From: Anseranas semipalmata
Lineage: Eukaryota > Chordata > Aves > Anseriformes > Anseranatidae
Assembly (NCBI GenBank): GCA_013399115.1
Contig: VXAA01000093.1
Location: 114,900 to 178,899, forward strand
Reading direction: 5' to 3'
Length of the DNA stretch: 64,000 bases
Below are positions 51,043 to 64,000 of this stretch, piece after piece; positions within the stretch are counted from its first letter, which is position 1, and each line of letters begins with the position of its first letter. Below the pieces are notes generated by a model. The model was given only the letters and a program-made list of their open reading frames with translations. It did not search any database and had not been told where the DNA came from. The translations under genes were made by a program, and so were the position numbers.

Positions 51043-51060
51043 ATTAATTTTCTAAAAAAA

Positions 51061-52915
51061 TGCTGTAGAAGTAAGATGCAGAGTAGACTGCATGCCCAAC
51101 ATTGAAATCAGTGTGTGCAAGCACTCGGCCAAGGCACCTCCAGTAGCCACTGGAACACTAGTAATTAATAAGCATCCATTTTGTGTTATAACTAATGCTA
51201 AGTGCCTCTCTGCTGGGGTGAGCATCTGTGAGCAACTGCACAGGGTGCTTGTCAGTTTTGCTGCTGCTTTAGGCACCCAACTATGAATTTAGGAATCTAA
51301 GTTCAGACGCCTGCTTCCTTACAAACCTTGGCTATTGTTCCTAAGGGCTTGGTGATTCCAGGTGTGCTGCAGCAATGCTGGTATTGCTGAGAACCCACAA
51401 ACCCTAAATGGAAGAGAGTTGAGGCCAGGCTTCACCTTGAGGACCTGCTCAGTGTTCTGAAGCACGGAGGCCCCAAAGCATGTGTGGTGACCTAGGCTCA
51501 CACATGTAAAAGTGAGAGCCCTAATGTTATTTCTTCCTTATTTTTCCTTGTTTGTTTTAAGCCATCTTCTTTGAATAGTAAATATATTTTATCATTCATC
51601 TATATACCTTGACTGCCTTAATGTTGCCACAGTTTTTTACACATTTGAAAGTGGTAGAGTAGACCAGAAAGCACAATCAATACCACTATTCCTATCGTAT
51701 CTATCTGTTCAGAACATTACTGCAGTTCAGAGCACATGCATGTTAAAGGATTTGTATCTGGTAGAGCAGCAACATATTGATGTTGGGTTCAGTTCCCCAG
51801 ATTCCAGGAAAACGTAGTCCAGTGTAAGAAAAACAAAGTGCCAGAGAAAGTTGGTGCTCATGGGAGGAACTGAAGAAAGAGATTTAAAAGCTAAATGATG
51901 AAACAAAGAAATGAGCTCAGTTCTGGCTTAATTCCATTGAACTTGGGAATTGTGCATCACTAAAGAAGATAGAATATCAGGCTGTCAGTGAGGTTAATCT
52001 TTCTTGACTTTATCCATCTAAAGCAAGCATCTAAAGCATCTAAAAGAGAGATGCCTAAGACGAGCAGGATGAATCTCCCTCTGGGAATGCTTATCTCCAT
52101 TACCTGTAGAGGGAACCCAGATGATTAGCTTAGTTTAGGCATCTAATGTCTAGATATTTAAAATTAGATGATTCCTACCCTATATGTCTTTGGCTGCTAC
52201 AGAGTTTCCCCCACAAGCTGAGTGTCGTAGAAAGGCAGCTCTTCCACTACTGGTACATCCCAGAATGTATTTAAACTGGGCTTTATCACAGAGAGAGGTT
52301 TTGCTGTTTTTATGTTTTTTTTTGTGTGTGTATGTATGTGTTTTGTTTTTTTTTTTCTTCAGAGATTTGTAACAGATCATCTAAATGCTTTTTGTATATG
52401 GGTATTAATTCTTGATACATTTTGTGATTGTTCTGAGGAAGACCTGCCTAGTAAATTACAGTTATTGAATATTTTAAATAATCAGAAATATTTGCTGACA
52501 TACTGCTTCAGTCCAGAGGTTATGTGATCAGATATGATAGTTGCTGTTTGCAAAACCATGTTTATCTAAAGCCTTGTCATGTAAAAATCTCCAGGAGGCA
52601 AAGATGCTTAAATGTGTCTAAAATTGAATGTTGCCCTTAATATCTCAATAATTGAGCTCTGTCTGTATTATTCTCCATTTAAAATGAGTTTTTAATATTT
52701 GTTTAAGCTGGAGTCATCTGGCATCCACTGAGGGAGTTTGAAAAAAAATATTTTAAATTAAATTTGCTTTTCTCCACTAGTAGTAATACACGGTAAATAG
52801 TTTCCACTGTTTTGAATGTTGCAAAAACTATTGCTTTGATGTGGGGGATGAAGGGGTCTATTTTTGTTTTGTTGTTGGTATTTTTTTACATTTATTGGTT
52901 AGTAGTTGAAATAAA
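51061..52915 (+). other. Possible distal 3' UTR of EPHA7 or intergenic sequence
   Basis: Non-coding sequence ending at AATAAA (52910-52915), which is followed by an A-rich AATAATAAT run. It could be the distal UTR extension. It contains TTTAGGCACCCAAC- and TTTAGGCATCTAA-like segments (about 51268-51282 and 52133-52147) that resemble motifs elsewhere in the window. Open frames on both strands near 51052-51286 look like chance. Confidence 0.4.
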
Positions 52916-55900
52916 AAAAAATAATAATAATTTGTCCTTAACATTCTAAATAATTCATATATAGCAATTTTGAGAACGATTTAAATTCTGTGACTTTCGG
53001 GTTAGTACCAAGATGGTGATTGTGTCACTACAGCCATAATGACAAGTGATGCTGAGACACGCTGACACAGGGACAGGCTCAGCTGGCACTCTGTTGCCAA
53101 GTAATGACATGAAGCAGTCCACTGGCTGCGAGGGAGGAGTGAAAGCCAAACGAGTTAAAAAAGGGTCATTCCACCTTCAAATATATGTATGTGTTATATT
53201 GGAGCTAACGTTTACATCCTTAAGTCATTATTTCCCTGCATGCAGTTAGAAACTTACATGCTCATGACTTGTTCAGTGTTTGGTGGTGGGGTTTTGTTTT
53301 GTTTTGTTTTTTGACTTTGGACAAGTATCATTTGTGGTGCTTGTGGAAGTTCCCAGATAGAATGACATGGCCAGGTTAAGAAAAGTACGATACAAATTCT
53401 TATCTAACAGGAATTCTGGCAGGAGGTGCTGCAGGGCTATTCAGACAGTTGGTGCTGTGATTTTCTGAGCTACTACCAAAATGGGATTTATGTGTGACCA
53501 GGACCTGTTAGGATTGTACTTTATGAATTTATTAATATCTACAAATGTGGGAATTTTTTTCCCCACTAACTCTGAATGGACTTCCAGATGATAGATTTGG
53601 GATTCAAAAGACTACTCAAAAGTCCAACCTAGCCAACAATTGCTTTTATTGCTTTTAAACAGCGATCTTTATTGTTTGCATAATGCAGCCTTCTATTTAC
53701 TTGGGAATAGGTGGTCCTGTAACTAAATATCCTGCAAAAAAAAAGGATTGGGGGGAGGGGGGAGGAGGAATAGAATATGAAGATTTGGGGGAAAAAAAAA
53801 AAAAACAAAACACACAAACAAAGAAAAAAGAACAACAAATAACCTGTGAAACCCAAAGTATGACTGGGTTCATGCTTTAAAAAATATAACAAATTACACC
53901 ATAGGCATAAAATCTGCAATAATCTAACAAAAGAGTAGTGGCAGAATGCAAACTACATTTGTGGGAGTTTTTCTTGACTGGATTAGGTTTTGCAAGATTT
54001 TTAAGTTAGGATAATTAACACACACATTTAGAATAAAGCCTATTGAGACAAGCTAAGGGACAAAATTAGTGCACTTATGATACCCATGAAATTCTGAGCA
54101 TATATTAAGGATGGGCAAGGGTCAGGCAGTTTGGAAGTGAAAGGAATTATGTGGCGTTTATATGCTGTAGACACCATGTAGGTTATGTCTAGCGAGATTA
54201 TGAAAGGTTAAAGGCTAAAGAGGAAAATCCTATGCTCTTTTGTACTTGGTGAAAAGTCAGAAGATGAGAGGGGATGGAAAGAGAGGGGTGTGAGGCTATT
54301 CAGCATTTCTAAGTTGTAGGGCTCTGCAAGACACTGCTGGCAATGGAGTTAAGGAGTGTTGAGATTTTTGTTTAAGTAAAGAGATGCTGTTAATAAAATA
54401 TACCTAATAATCTAGGGTGGAGTGGTTTCAGTATTCTGATTTTTCCTCAGGCCAGATTGGAATTTGTCAAAGAGACTAAATTGAGACAGATGGGAAAGCA
54501 ACTGGTAATACACAGCTCATTCAAGCAGACTTGAAAGAGACATGAAAGGAGAATTTTACATTAAAAGCCTGCAAATAAAACGTAAACTCTGATGATATTT
54601 ACTCTCAGAAGGTTTTAGAATAGTTTTCTTTAAATCTAGGGTAATGATACCAGATTTTAGCACTGATACTATACAAATTGGATGAAATTAATGTCTAATT
54701 AGTGACTAAAAAGGAACCACAAGTCAAAAAATAGTTGATGTCTTGATAGCCTATGAAAAAAGATGAGATACAACCAAGCGAAACTCGTATAGCCAGCCAA
54801 ATGAATCTTGGACAAAACAAGACATAATTCCTAGTGCCAGAAGAGCTAAATCAGGAACAGAAAAACTATTCATCCATGGACCCAGGCTTCTGTATTTAAT
54901 TGAACCAAATAACCAATTGTAGAGCTGTGCTGCTAATAATAATTAATACCAATAATGAAAAAGTACAACTTAGAGTTCATCTGATGATTCACAGTATGGC
55001 TAGCACTGGAAAACACCCTAAATGCTTAAGCTCAAAGATTTATGTATGCTAATGATATTACAGTTCCTGGACTCTAAGCTATTTAAAACAAAACCAGTTA
55101 TAAAACAGAGAACATAAAGCCCCAAGTCCTTAACTAAAGCCTTCCTATTTTCTGCCAAAAAATAAAAAATAAAAAGGAAGGAATGCTGAGGAATCAGTAA
55201 GTTTGATCAAGTGCAATATCAATTGTTTTCAATTTTTTTCCTTAGAATTGCCATGAAATACGTGAGTTTATCTCATGCATTAAGAAACAAACTTCCTGCT
55301 CCAAAGATGCAGTCTCACCAAGAGGAAAAATCATCTGTTTGTTTTAATAGGACATCAAGAAATGGCTTGAAAAGAGGCCAGACTGAAGAATTATAGACAA
55401 ACTGTATACACATTGATGTCTCACATTTCATGTCTGTAGAGACATTGCTCAGACAATTTCTTGACTATCATTCAACCTGTCTTACTATGCCAGCTTCCAC
55501 TGGCTTTCTGAAGGGCTACATGTCCACTTTTAAGATGTCTGCTAGAAAACGTTTCAGTTTCCTTTCCTCAGGAACCAACCAGCTTATACCAAGAATGCAT
55601 GTGTAGCTTGAGAATACAAAGGTGCAGCAATCTCAGATTAGTTCTCTCCAGAGTGTTCTTTTCAGTCATAGTTGTAAATTAAAAGTGTTCTTCCACTGAG
55701 GTTGCACATAGTAAATAGCATGAGAAATCTGATTTGCATGGAATAAACTTAGAAAAGTGATCCAGATACCTCCTGAAGGCCAGAAATGATGGTCTTTAAA
55801 TGGTGGCTAGGATTTTGTTCAGAAAGAGTTGGGTCTATCATCTTCATAATACTGGGTAGTCTGTGTGTAGCTTCCACACCCCATAAAACACTCAAGCTAC

Positions 55901-58900
55901 TAAAGTATGGAGCATTCTGGGTAGAAGATGCCCTCTGTCACTGTCATTGAAACTAGACCACAAATGCAGAATGTATGAATCCTTAAGAAAACAAAAACAA
56001 ATAAGAAATTAATTCTGTAACAGAATTAGACCAAGTTTTCTTTTCCATTTATTTAGTTTGGTCTTGGCAGCAGTGGTGCTTCCATATGGGGTCAGTGGAA
56101 GAGTAAGATGGGTCAAGACAATAGAAGATTAGGTGGGCTCCCTGGGTGGGAAAAGAGAGGCTGAGAAGAGGTGGTGGACCTGCGGGTGACTTTGGGAAAC
56201 CTTTGTATTTCTCTTCCAGGATCTTTGCAGTGCCCTTGCCCTCAGCCTGCCTCATCCCTGGTCTCTCTACTGCCTCTTTTAATTGAGTGCCCTTTACATC
56301 CTCCCTTACATTACCCTACACAAAATAAAAGTGTCTTCTTCCCTAGTAGCCAGTCTTTGTATCCCCACAGGCTGCTGAAGAAGAAGCAAAGGCAGCGTTA
56401 AGTTCAAATCCAGTTCATTTGCCTACAAGAAGAAAGCGGGTTAGCAAGGCACAGAAAGGGATTCCTAATGAGAATTCTCCTTTAATATTGCTGGGCCTCA
56501 GTATTATAGACAACTGATTCATTGTTATACTGGAGATAAAGGATGCACCTTATTATATAGCTTCCCTACATACTCCAGCTCACCCACAACCAAGGGTAGG
56601 GGTGTGCGGGAAGAAGAAAAAAAAAAAAAAAAAGCTTTCAGATATTTCTTTGTACTGCTCTTTTTTTTTTTTTTTTTTGTTAAGAGTTTTAATTGTTTCG
56701 ATGCCTAAATTACCTAAATTTGTGCAAAAGACAAATCCTTTTTGATATTTCTTTCTTGCTGGCAAAACTATCCCAGTTATAGACTGTGTGCTGTCTGTTG
56801 CAAATCTCGCTCTTAATCTGCTTCCTATCCCATCAAATTCCTTGTTTAGTATGGGGGTGTGTAGTCCAGCCCTCAGGACGGTATCTTTCTTGTGGTATCA
56901 CAACACCGAAGCCCCTTGCCAGGTCTCCATGCTTGTTGCCTTGTGCAGAGATGCCTCTGGATTTTGAGGGTTATTTTCTCAGCCATGAGGAGGGAAACTA
57001 TTTTTGAAGTATGGTCTACTTCCAACTCTCCCCAGCTGGCATGAGTCATTAACACCTAGCAGCACCCACGCTTCACAGGGGGATAAGTAGAAGTGGGCAG
57101 TGAGGAATGAACATTTAGTACCCCAGTGATGATAAATGCTGTTAGGCAATTTACCACGATTGAGCATGCAGGTGCTCTGTACCCTTCCCTGTTGTGCTCT
57201 TCCTCTTTAAAACAACCACAAACTGTGGGCATGTTGGGTACATCTCTTTCTATGACCAAAAATCTATGGGTCTGGGAGATCAATGCAACACGCAATGCAA
57301 TGTGCATAAGTGCAGAAGTCAATAATGTTGGTCAAAACAAAACTGAAAAAATGGTGGGTGGGATGGTTGGCGGGGTGTGGATACAGAAGAGGTAATCAGG
57401 CAGGTTTACAAGTGAACTGCCCAGTAACACCAATAATATGAGCTAATGGAGTATGTTCAAAATAATATCCAAATCTTCCCATTGACAGAAGTGCGAAGGC
57501 AGCGGAATGGCACAAACCAGAACACCTAGAGAGGGGATTATTTCATGGCAGGGGAAGGAAAGACTTACGTCTTTATGGATTAATGAAAGTCATACAGAAG
57601 GGCACATGGAAACTTTTACCTGTGTTATCTGTTTTGAATTATTTGCTGAAGAAGAAAAACTATAGTTTACACTAAAATTACATTTCTAACTTGAAAGTAT
57701 TCCCTAGAAATATTACCCATTTTCAGTACAGGAAATTTGCTCAGTAAGTATGGGAAAAGGAAAAAAAAGTACTTATAAAGTCAGCCTTCAAAGCAACTAA
57801 TACAATTTTTATACTTGTATTCTGACATAAAATTGTGTAAATCTGACTTTTTAACATTCGATGTTGTCAAGTTATTTAAATTAAAAATCCTAGAGGAATG
57901 GATATTACATATTTCATAATGCTTTTACAAGTTGTTGCATGATATTTAAGTTTGAATTTTCAGGTCTAAATTGACAGTGCTTCACTTTAGATATCAGAAG
58001 AACAGAAAGCACATATCTTAGCATACAGTTATGCATCTGCATGTTTGTCATTGAGCCCTTGCGGCACACTTTTGCAAAACAGAATGTTATATTTGGTAGA
58101 GCTTAGACCACAAGTTCTATCATGTTGTTGCTATTTTCCTATTTAAGGCTTTTTGGAGATGGAAGTCCTTGTTAGCTAAGGTCAGTGAGCACTAGTGAGT
58201 AGATGAATATGATGTGAGTTGGTAGAAGCCATTTCTTGAACGTATGGAGATATCGCACAGAGGTGATGTCTAGCGTTTACTGAATTCACTTTCTCTCCTT
58301 GTCTACCATGAAAGCCAGAGCAACATAACAGACTGACTCCTCTCATGCTTATTGACAGCTGAATTGTAGCTACACACAGTTCAGGATACATAGCTGATGG
58401 AAATATAGCACTTATCTGGCATCCTTTTACCTCTGTTTCTAGGAAGGCTCACTAATTTTTGTGATTTGAGGAATGGAGTACTCCTTTTCTAAGGACACAG
58501 TGAGATTTTACATAGCTTTTGGGAGAGAAAGGCATAGAAAGTGTAAGACTGATCCTATAGTTTTGGGCTTTGGGAAAGTAAGAGAAAGTCAACTTGTGGG
58601 AAGGGTGAATCTCTGTAAATATGCACAGTTAGCCAAACACTTTGAGCTGCAGCTGCTGCCTGGAAAAAGGTTGATTGGGCTGAGCAAGATGCTCCACAGG
58701 CAGGACTTTATCTCCAAAATTCTTTCCTGCACTGTACAGTTTATTCCCTTCCTTAACCACATTTTCCTTCCAGAAATCCCCTCCCTCTTACTCTGAAATT
58801 GGTGTTTAGGCCACTTCTCTGGGAATGAGGAGCCTAATGTTCTAAGTAAATAGCATTTTTTTGTGTGCAAGAGGTTGAGTGGGTGGTCACGTTCCAGAAG

Positions 58901-60024
58901 AGCTAATATCTTGGTCTTTGGGCGCCACAATGAATATGGGCTTTCCCACATCATTCTGCTATTTCTCAACTATTAGATAATATATATATATTATGTCTTT
59001 GATATTTTTTAATGTGTTTTCTGTTGAAAGGATGAATTTAGGCATCTACTTTCAGAGAAGGTTTGGGGCTATGAATCCCTGAAAACAGTACATCAGGACA
59101 CAAGCAGATTTACTGCTAGAATGCATGCTGGCATACCCAGGACCCTTCTAAGTGTGCTGAGTGCTAGTTCACATTGGCTTTCCTTTCTGTGGAGTTAGGG
59201 TATGGGTGGTAACTCATGCATGTGCTGGTTTTGTCCTATTATTGAATACAGGTATGGCCTTGGTATGCATCAGAACCTGGATAAATGAATATTAATTTTG
59301 ACCATACAGCTGACCCAACCGAGAACTGAAGTCCTCATTTCAGCATAGCTTATCAGCCGGCTTAGCCACTGTCTTTGGCCTTCAGTTTGTTGAATTTCCA
59401 TTTTAGGTTTCTGTCTTTTCCCAGGGAGATAGGCCTGGAATGACACTGGGCATCAGGGCAGCTAGAAATGAAGCATTATGATAATAATAGCTAGGTCATA
59501 CAGATGCAAAGAAATAATCAAATTGATTTATCATGTGTCACACAGGGACCCTCATGTCCCATTTGTTGGTGTTTCAAACTTGTTAGCTTGCACCTGGTGT
59601 CTGCTCTAGAGAAAGCAGTACTTGGCAATGATGAGGTGCAGCCCAAAGTAAAGTCAAGCCAGAGTCCAGGGTATACATACACTATCCCATGAATCTCTCA
59701 ATCCAGATGCCTTAGTCCTGGTGCTGACCAAAAAAGGTCAGCAGAGGCATTGACGATACAAATATAACCTGAAGTTTTAAATACCTATGTATCTAAGTGC
59801 TATTTGTGACTACCAGTAGCCTTTAGCTTTGAATAAATTCACATGTCAATCATTTTTACTAATTCAAAGACTAGACTTACTTGCCTTCTATATAGTAAAA
59901 GAAACTGGGTCAAAAAAAAAAGTCTTCTTTTTGGAAAGAATTTCTTCTCAGAGTTTTCTTTTGCTCCATTCTTTTCTCATGCATTCCTTGCATTACTAAG
60001 GTTTTAAGGTTTCAAAGGGCAGGT

Positions 60025-60026
<2 letters not shown>
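52916..60026. other. Intergenic, no gene seen
   Basis: The open frames are short, overlap on both strands and show no recognisable domain. Contents: a purine-rich tract with G5-G6 and A13-14 runs near 53744-53829, A and T runs at about 56620-56633 and 56662-56679, and a short AT run near 58980-58992. A weak MIR-like phrase occurs near 59497-59550. No mobile element was identified with confidence. Confidence 0.7.
53744..53829 (+). repeat. Purine-rich low-complexity tract
   Basis: The + strand carries GGGGGGAGGGGGGAGGAGG, then mostly purine sequence, GGGGG and a long A run. It is strongly strand-asymmetric. Confidence 0.75.

Positions 60027-60068
<42 letters not shown>
60027..60068 (+). repeat. 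Poly(A) run, 42 bases
   Basis: The longest homopolymer in the window, bounded by GGTGC on the left and CACAAATAG on the right. It may be the tail of a retroposed sequence, but the preceding 200 bases show no recognisable gene or SINE. Its exact length may be unreliable in the assembly. Confidence 0.9.
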
Positions 60069-60069
<1 letters not shown>

Positions 60070-63000
60070 ACAAATAGAAGTGAGATTTAGCTTAGTTAAT
60101 TCCTTCCCTTCATGCAAAATTAGTCCATAGAACACTACACCACAGGTGAAGAAACATTCTGTCGTTCCATCAGATTGCTTCCTCTAGATTTTTTTTGCTA
60201 AAACTCAGACATTATGGCCATTAATATTGTCAGATCCTCTTCTCAGCTTATCATAAAACATCTGCTCTCATTTTGTCCAGTCTGGTGACAGAGATGTATG
60301 GCATGCTAAAATGTATTAATAATGCTCGTTTCTTGAATAAGTATCTTCCCTTTGATTCACACTGTTAAATAATCTAATCCATGTGCTGGAATAAAAGATA
60401 CATACATTACTTTGGAATCAACTGTAAGAATATTGGTTGGTAAGGCAGGGGGACATTCCTCTGCTGGTTTATTTTTCTTTAGTATTAGTGCTACATTGGC
60501 TTGTCTCAAAGTCTGTAATAGATTGCTTTCCTCTCAGGAATTTTCAAATAATTTAATTAAGAGGTTGCTAACCATATGTGTAATATTTTTTATTAAATTC
60601 TGGCCTATATCCATTAGTCCTAAAACTATATTGTTTTAGAGATTTCATATGGCCAACCTGCCACTAAAAGTACAGTAAAATCTACATCTTTTTATTTACT
60701 TTTCTTTTTTTTTTTTTTTCCTTTTCTAAGCTTTAGCATTATTTTTTTTTGGCAACACAAATAACATAAACATTGTCTTGGGGTGTCTAGTATCATGTAA
60801 TGACTAAGACAAGTCAATTAAAGTATTTTTTAAGATTCTTCAGCAATACTGAGAACTTCTGATAATATCAGTTAGGCTAAAGAAGATTCTACTTCATTAG
60901 TTTATACGCTAGAAGCTACCTACCACGTGTATCTTTTTTAATTAAGTAGAGTTTAAATTGAATTAACACACCCATTCCACCCTTTTCCTGCTTCTCTGTA
61001 TTAAAGAATTATCAACATATTCTCCCCGTCCCTAGTTTAACACCCAAACATCCATCCAAAAAACTGCACCTCATTCATTTATCTCCTTTATTTTAAATAC
61101 TGAAATTGTCAAGTATAATCTTGTGGCTCATTAAGAACCAATGTGAAACACAACTACATTTTCTTCATGTTAGAGATGTTTGCTTGGGAATCTTTGGGTT
61201 TATTGATGTTTACCTAGTGAGTCAATGACTATTTTTGTCAAGTAGTGGTGTATACATGGCGATGACAATGATAGTATAATTTGCCTCTATTACTTCCTGA
61301 TACCAGGATTCTGCTGCACTGCCAATTTCATATCTGTTGTTATTATTTGTTTGACAGAATCAAAAACATGCCAGGTGCTTTGCAAAACAGAGAACAAGAA
61401 AAATCCCTTTCCAGAAGAGATGACAGCCTGAATAGAAATGACATAATGGCAGGAGACAAAGGAAGCAGAAAGGGGAAGCAAAACAAGAGTTATAACCAAA
61501 ACAAGAGTTATAACCATAAGATCATGAGATTGGTTTGGAGGCACAGTGAACGCTATGAGGCATTTTTTTAAAGCACGTAAGGACTATAGTTGGGATTAGA
61601 GGATGGAAATGTAGCAAAGAAGCATGGAAAGGAATGGAGAAGAAGGGAGGAACAGACTGGCAACAGGAGGAAGAGTAAACAGAGGTGTATGGGAGAGGCC
61701 AGAACACACACCTGACAAACTGACGATTATGACTAATGCCAAGAATGAAAGACTACATCTGAAGAGCATGATGATTTCAGGAGGATGGCAAAGCAGGATA
61801 TGGCGATGCTGCTAGGGAGAGAAGAGCCAGCAAAGCTGCCCTGGAAGCCTGCCCTGGAAGCTCCTCAGACTAATATAACCCTGCTTCCCCATCTTTTTAG
61901 CTCCCCTCTTATATACAAAATATGCATATAGAACAGCAAAGGAGAAGGAGAAGCAGCTAAATCAAACCAAAAGTCCTGCTGGGGAAGAAGTTTAAGCCAG
62001 GATGATATAGATTTACTTCTCTTAATGATGCAAGCGGCAGAGAGCATCCTGTTAGTCTTTTTCATTCAGACAAATCAATGAGAGTCTTTGCCACTACTTA
62101 CAAATAGGTCTTGCAGAGAAACAGAAATTTAATACTTCATCCAATCCAGGACATTTTGAAATGTCCTTTCATTCTAGATCAGAAAGAAGCACAAATCATA
62201 ACATTTACAGTGAAATGGGAACATGGACGAAAAATGTTGGAGCAGTTTCTCTTAAAACTGAAAATAATTGTTTTAGTATTACAAAAAAAAAAGATAAGGG
62301 GGGGAATTGCTCATTGAAAAGAAAATATGTTTCATAACTTTCAATAAAAAATTATTATAACATTGGGAATTATTTTCATTATGCTGAATTGGCCTTTTTT
62401 TCTTAAAAAATTGAAACTTTTTTTTTTTTCAAAATAAACTGGCAAATTGACATTTTCAGACTGTCAGATGTTTTAAACTACCCTGATTTCCAAGTTAACA
62501 GTTCTTCAGGAATAGGAAAGCTGCAAAGTGGCCAGTCTAATCTCTTCCTCACCTCCTTCTCCTCTGCTTCTGTGGTTAGACATCTCTACTGATTAGGCTG
62601 CAAAGAGCAAAACCAGTTTCTATGTCTCCCTGAGAAAAGGCATATTGCCAACTTCTTGAAGAATTATTAACTAGATCTGCTTACAAGAAGTAACTTTATT
62701 TTTTTTTTGCTACAGAGTATGTCTCCATCTAAACCCTCATCACAGCTCTTCCATTTTGCCTGGGAAAGATTTGTCAGAAAGCATACTGAAAAGCCTCAGA
62801 TGTTTCTGTAACCAATGAAACTGTTTTTAGACATAGTTATAGCGTAGCAGATATACTCGTATGATAGTTGAGAGTCTACTCCTGGAAATGGAGTACTGTA
62901 TTTCTTTGGCATATATAGACACTTTTTGCTTGGTACTTCTGACTTCAAAGTGTTGATGTTTAGGGTACTATAGGTACTTACCACTTGTGTTTTTTCTTCT

Positions 63001-64000
63001 AAGTTTTAGAGGACAGCTCTGGATATTTTGGTTGTTGTGACACCTTATCAATATGATACATGGATTTAGTCTCTTCTAGCAATGGAATTATTTAAGCATT
63101 ATCTATTGGAGACAATGGCCTCATTTAAGACTGTCTTGGTGACTCTAGATAGAATTCAAATAATTCATCTAGATGAGGAGGAGATAATTGCTGAAAGTCA
63201 TACCTGAAAAATTAGTAGTAATCCTTAACTGGTGGGGTTTGCCCATCATTTGCTTGAAGATTTTCGTAAATGGTGACGTACTAGATTTTCAGATAGCAGC
63301 AATCGCCAAGTACATTTTTTTATTGTCTGCAATTTGAACTTCGCTTAAGTTAATTAACCTATTGTCACCTCAGGGTATCATTTTAGCAATGAGTTTTACA
63401 GGACGTACTCTGTTAATGTAGAGGTTTAAGCTATTAAAGAACATAAGAGGTATAGAGAGTTATCAATGCCTAACAGTGCTTGAAGAATCAGGCCCACCTC
63501 TGTTATTTCTCTCTGCCATTGTGGAAGTAATATTGGATTTAAATGATATAGCCATTGGGTCGGCTTACAAAATCTACCCACATAAATTCCTCTCTCCTAC
63601 AATCAAATGTAGCTCAAAGGTTTATAACATCTCATGTTCTCATGTATCCAAAAAAAAAAAAAAAAGCAATGTCATAGTATCTCCCTGTAATAAAGTAATA
63701 ATTTTCTACACATCATTTTTACATATTTCCTAGAACCCCAATAAATACCAGTTGCATACAACTTTTTGCAATAATATATTCACCATAAAGCAATATCAAA
63801 ACATAGTGAATATTTCTATGAATTATATTTAGCCAATCTCTGGATTTTGTATACTTTTCCCCCTGCTTCTGGCATGGTAGCAGATGTGGAAGGTGTGCAT
63901 ACCTATCTGCTGACACTGAGAGAAGTCTCCACTGTGTGACATCTTCCCAACCCCTGCTACCAAAAAAAAAAAAAAAAAAGAAAAAAAAGGAAAAAAACAA
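60069..64000. other. Intergenic, no gene seen
   Basis: AT-rich unique sequence. It holds T runs near 60706-60719 and 62418-62430, an 18-bp tandem duplication at 61483-61518, a 13-bp near-tandem TGCCCTGGAAGC(C) pair near 61838-61862, and A runs at about 63650-63665 and 63961-63979. Open frames here have no recognisable domain. Confidence 0.7.
61483..61518. repeat. 18-bp tandem duplication
   Basis: The unit ACAAGAGTTATAACCAAA (61483-61500) is repeated immediately at 61501-61518 with the last bases changed to TAA. It looks like a recent local slippage or duplication event. Confidence 0.8.

Larger units (their letters stand above)
48842..51060 (+). other. EPHA7: EPHA7 3' UTR (end uncertain)
   Basis: Sequence after the stop codon, taken provisionally to just past an ATTAAA at 51037-51042. 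Early AATAAA hexamers at 49063 and 49083 would give a UTR of only about 250 bases. A later AATAAA at 52910 would give about 4.1 kb. Long 3' UTRs are usual for EPHA7 in mammals as I recall. Features inside include an A-rich AAAATAAA-type stretch at about 49588-49620 and a Pumilio-type TGTAAATA at 50803-50810. The end cannot be fixed without transcript data. Confidence 0.6.

Noticed and set aside
58473..58969. Overlapping 107- and 126-codon open frames on opposite strands downstream of EPHA7
   Set aside because: Composition looks random, no motif is recognised, and they shadow one another. A single-exon gene cannot be supported.
59497..59550. Phrase TACAGATGCAAAG..TGTGTCACACAGGG resembling a minus-strand MIR core
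   Set aside because: Only short matches, with the middle of the core missing. It is too weak to annotate by eye.
61281..61571. 96-codon open frame containing a repeated NKSYNQ-type hexapeptide
   Set aside because: The hexapeptide repeat is simply the 18-bp tandem duplication at 61483-61518; nothing else suggests coding.

Overview
The window looks like bird genomic DNA. It carries CR1 retrotransposon copies with the octamer-like tail typical of birds, is AT-rich, and has long introns. Its single recognisable gene is the 3' half of EPHA7, an Eph-family receptor tyrosine kinase, on the + strand. The species cannot be named from the sequence alone.

Layout. Positions 1-19627 are the 3' part of a very long intron (intron 5 if the gene keeps the 17-exon vertebrate structure). 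No exon was seen there; its one clear insertion is a CR1 3' end at about 13835-14441. Twelve coding exons follow between 19628 and 48841. They encode the second fibronectin III domain (two exons), the transmembrane segment, the juxtamembrane segment with its TYIDPETY tyrosines, the complete kinase domain (six exons), the SAM domain and a C-terminal GIQV motif before TGA at 48839-48841. All junctions are GT-AG, the phases agree throughout, and joining the exons gives 551 complete codons plus a stop with no frameshift. The 3' UTR starts at 48842. Its end is uncertain, with candidate poly(A) signals from 49063 to 52910.

Repeats are sparse: one good and one short CR1, an old LINE endonuclease fragment (minus strand, about 44950-45330), two MIR-like SINE relics (about 44785-44902 and 46891-47072), and many simple repeats and homopolymer runs. 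From about 52916 to 64000 I see no gene.

Most of the interest lies in possible isoforms: an exon 7 donor that leaves out a short insert known in mammals, a 12-nt in-frame alternative acceptor at exon 10, and a short readthrough ORF after exon 9 that would make a kinase-less receptor. There are also a perfect 16-bp intronic hairpin and a paired TAATTA palindrome in the last intron. I found no convincing undescribed biological system; the window is essentially one conserved developmental gene with ordinary intronic and flanking DNA.
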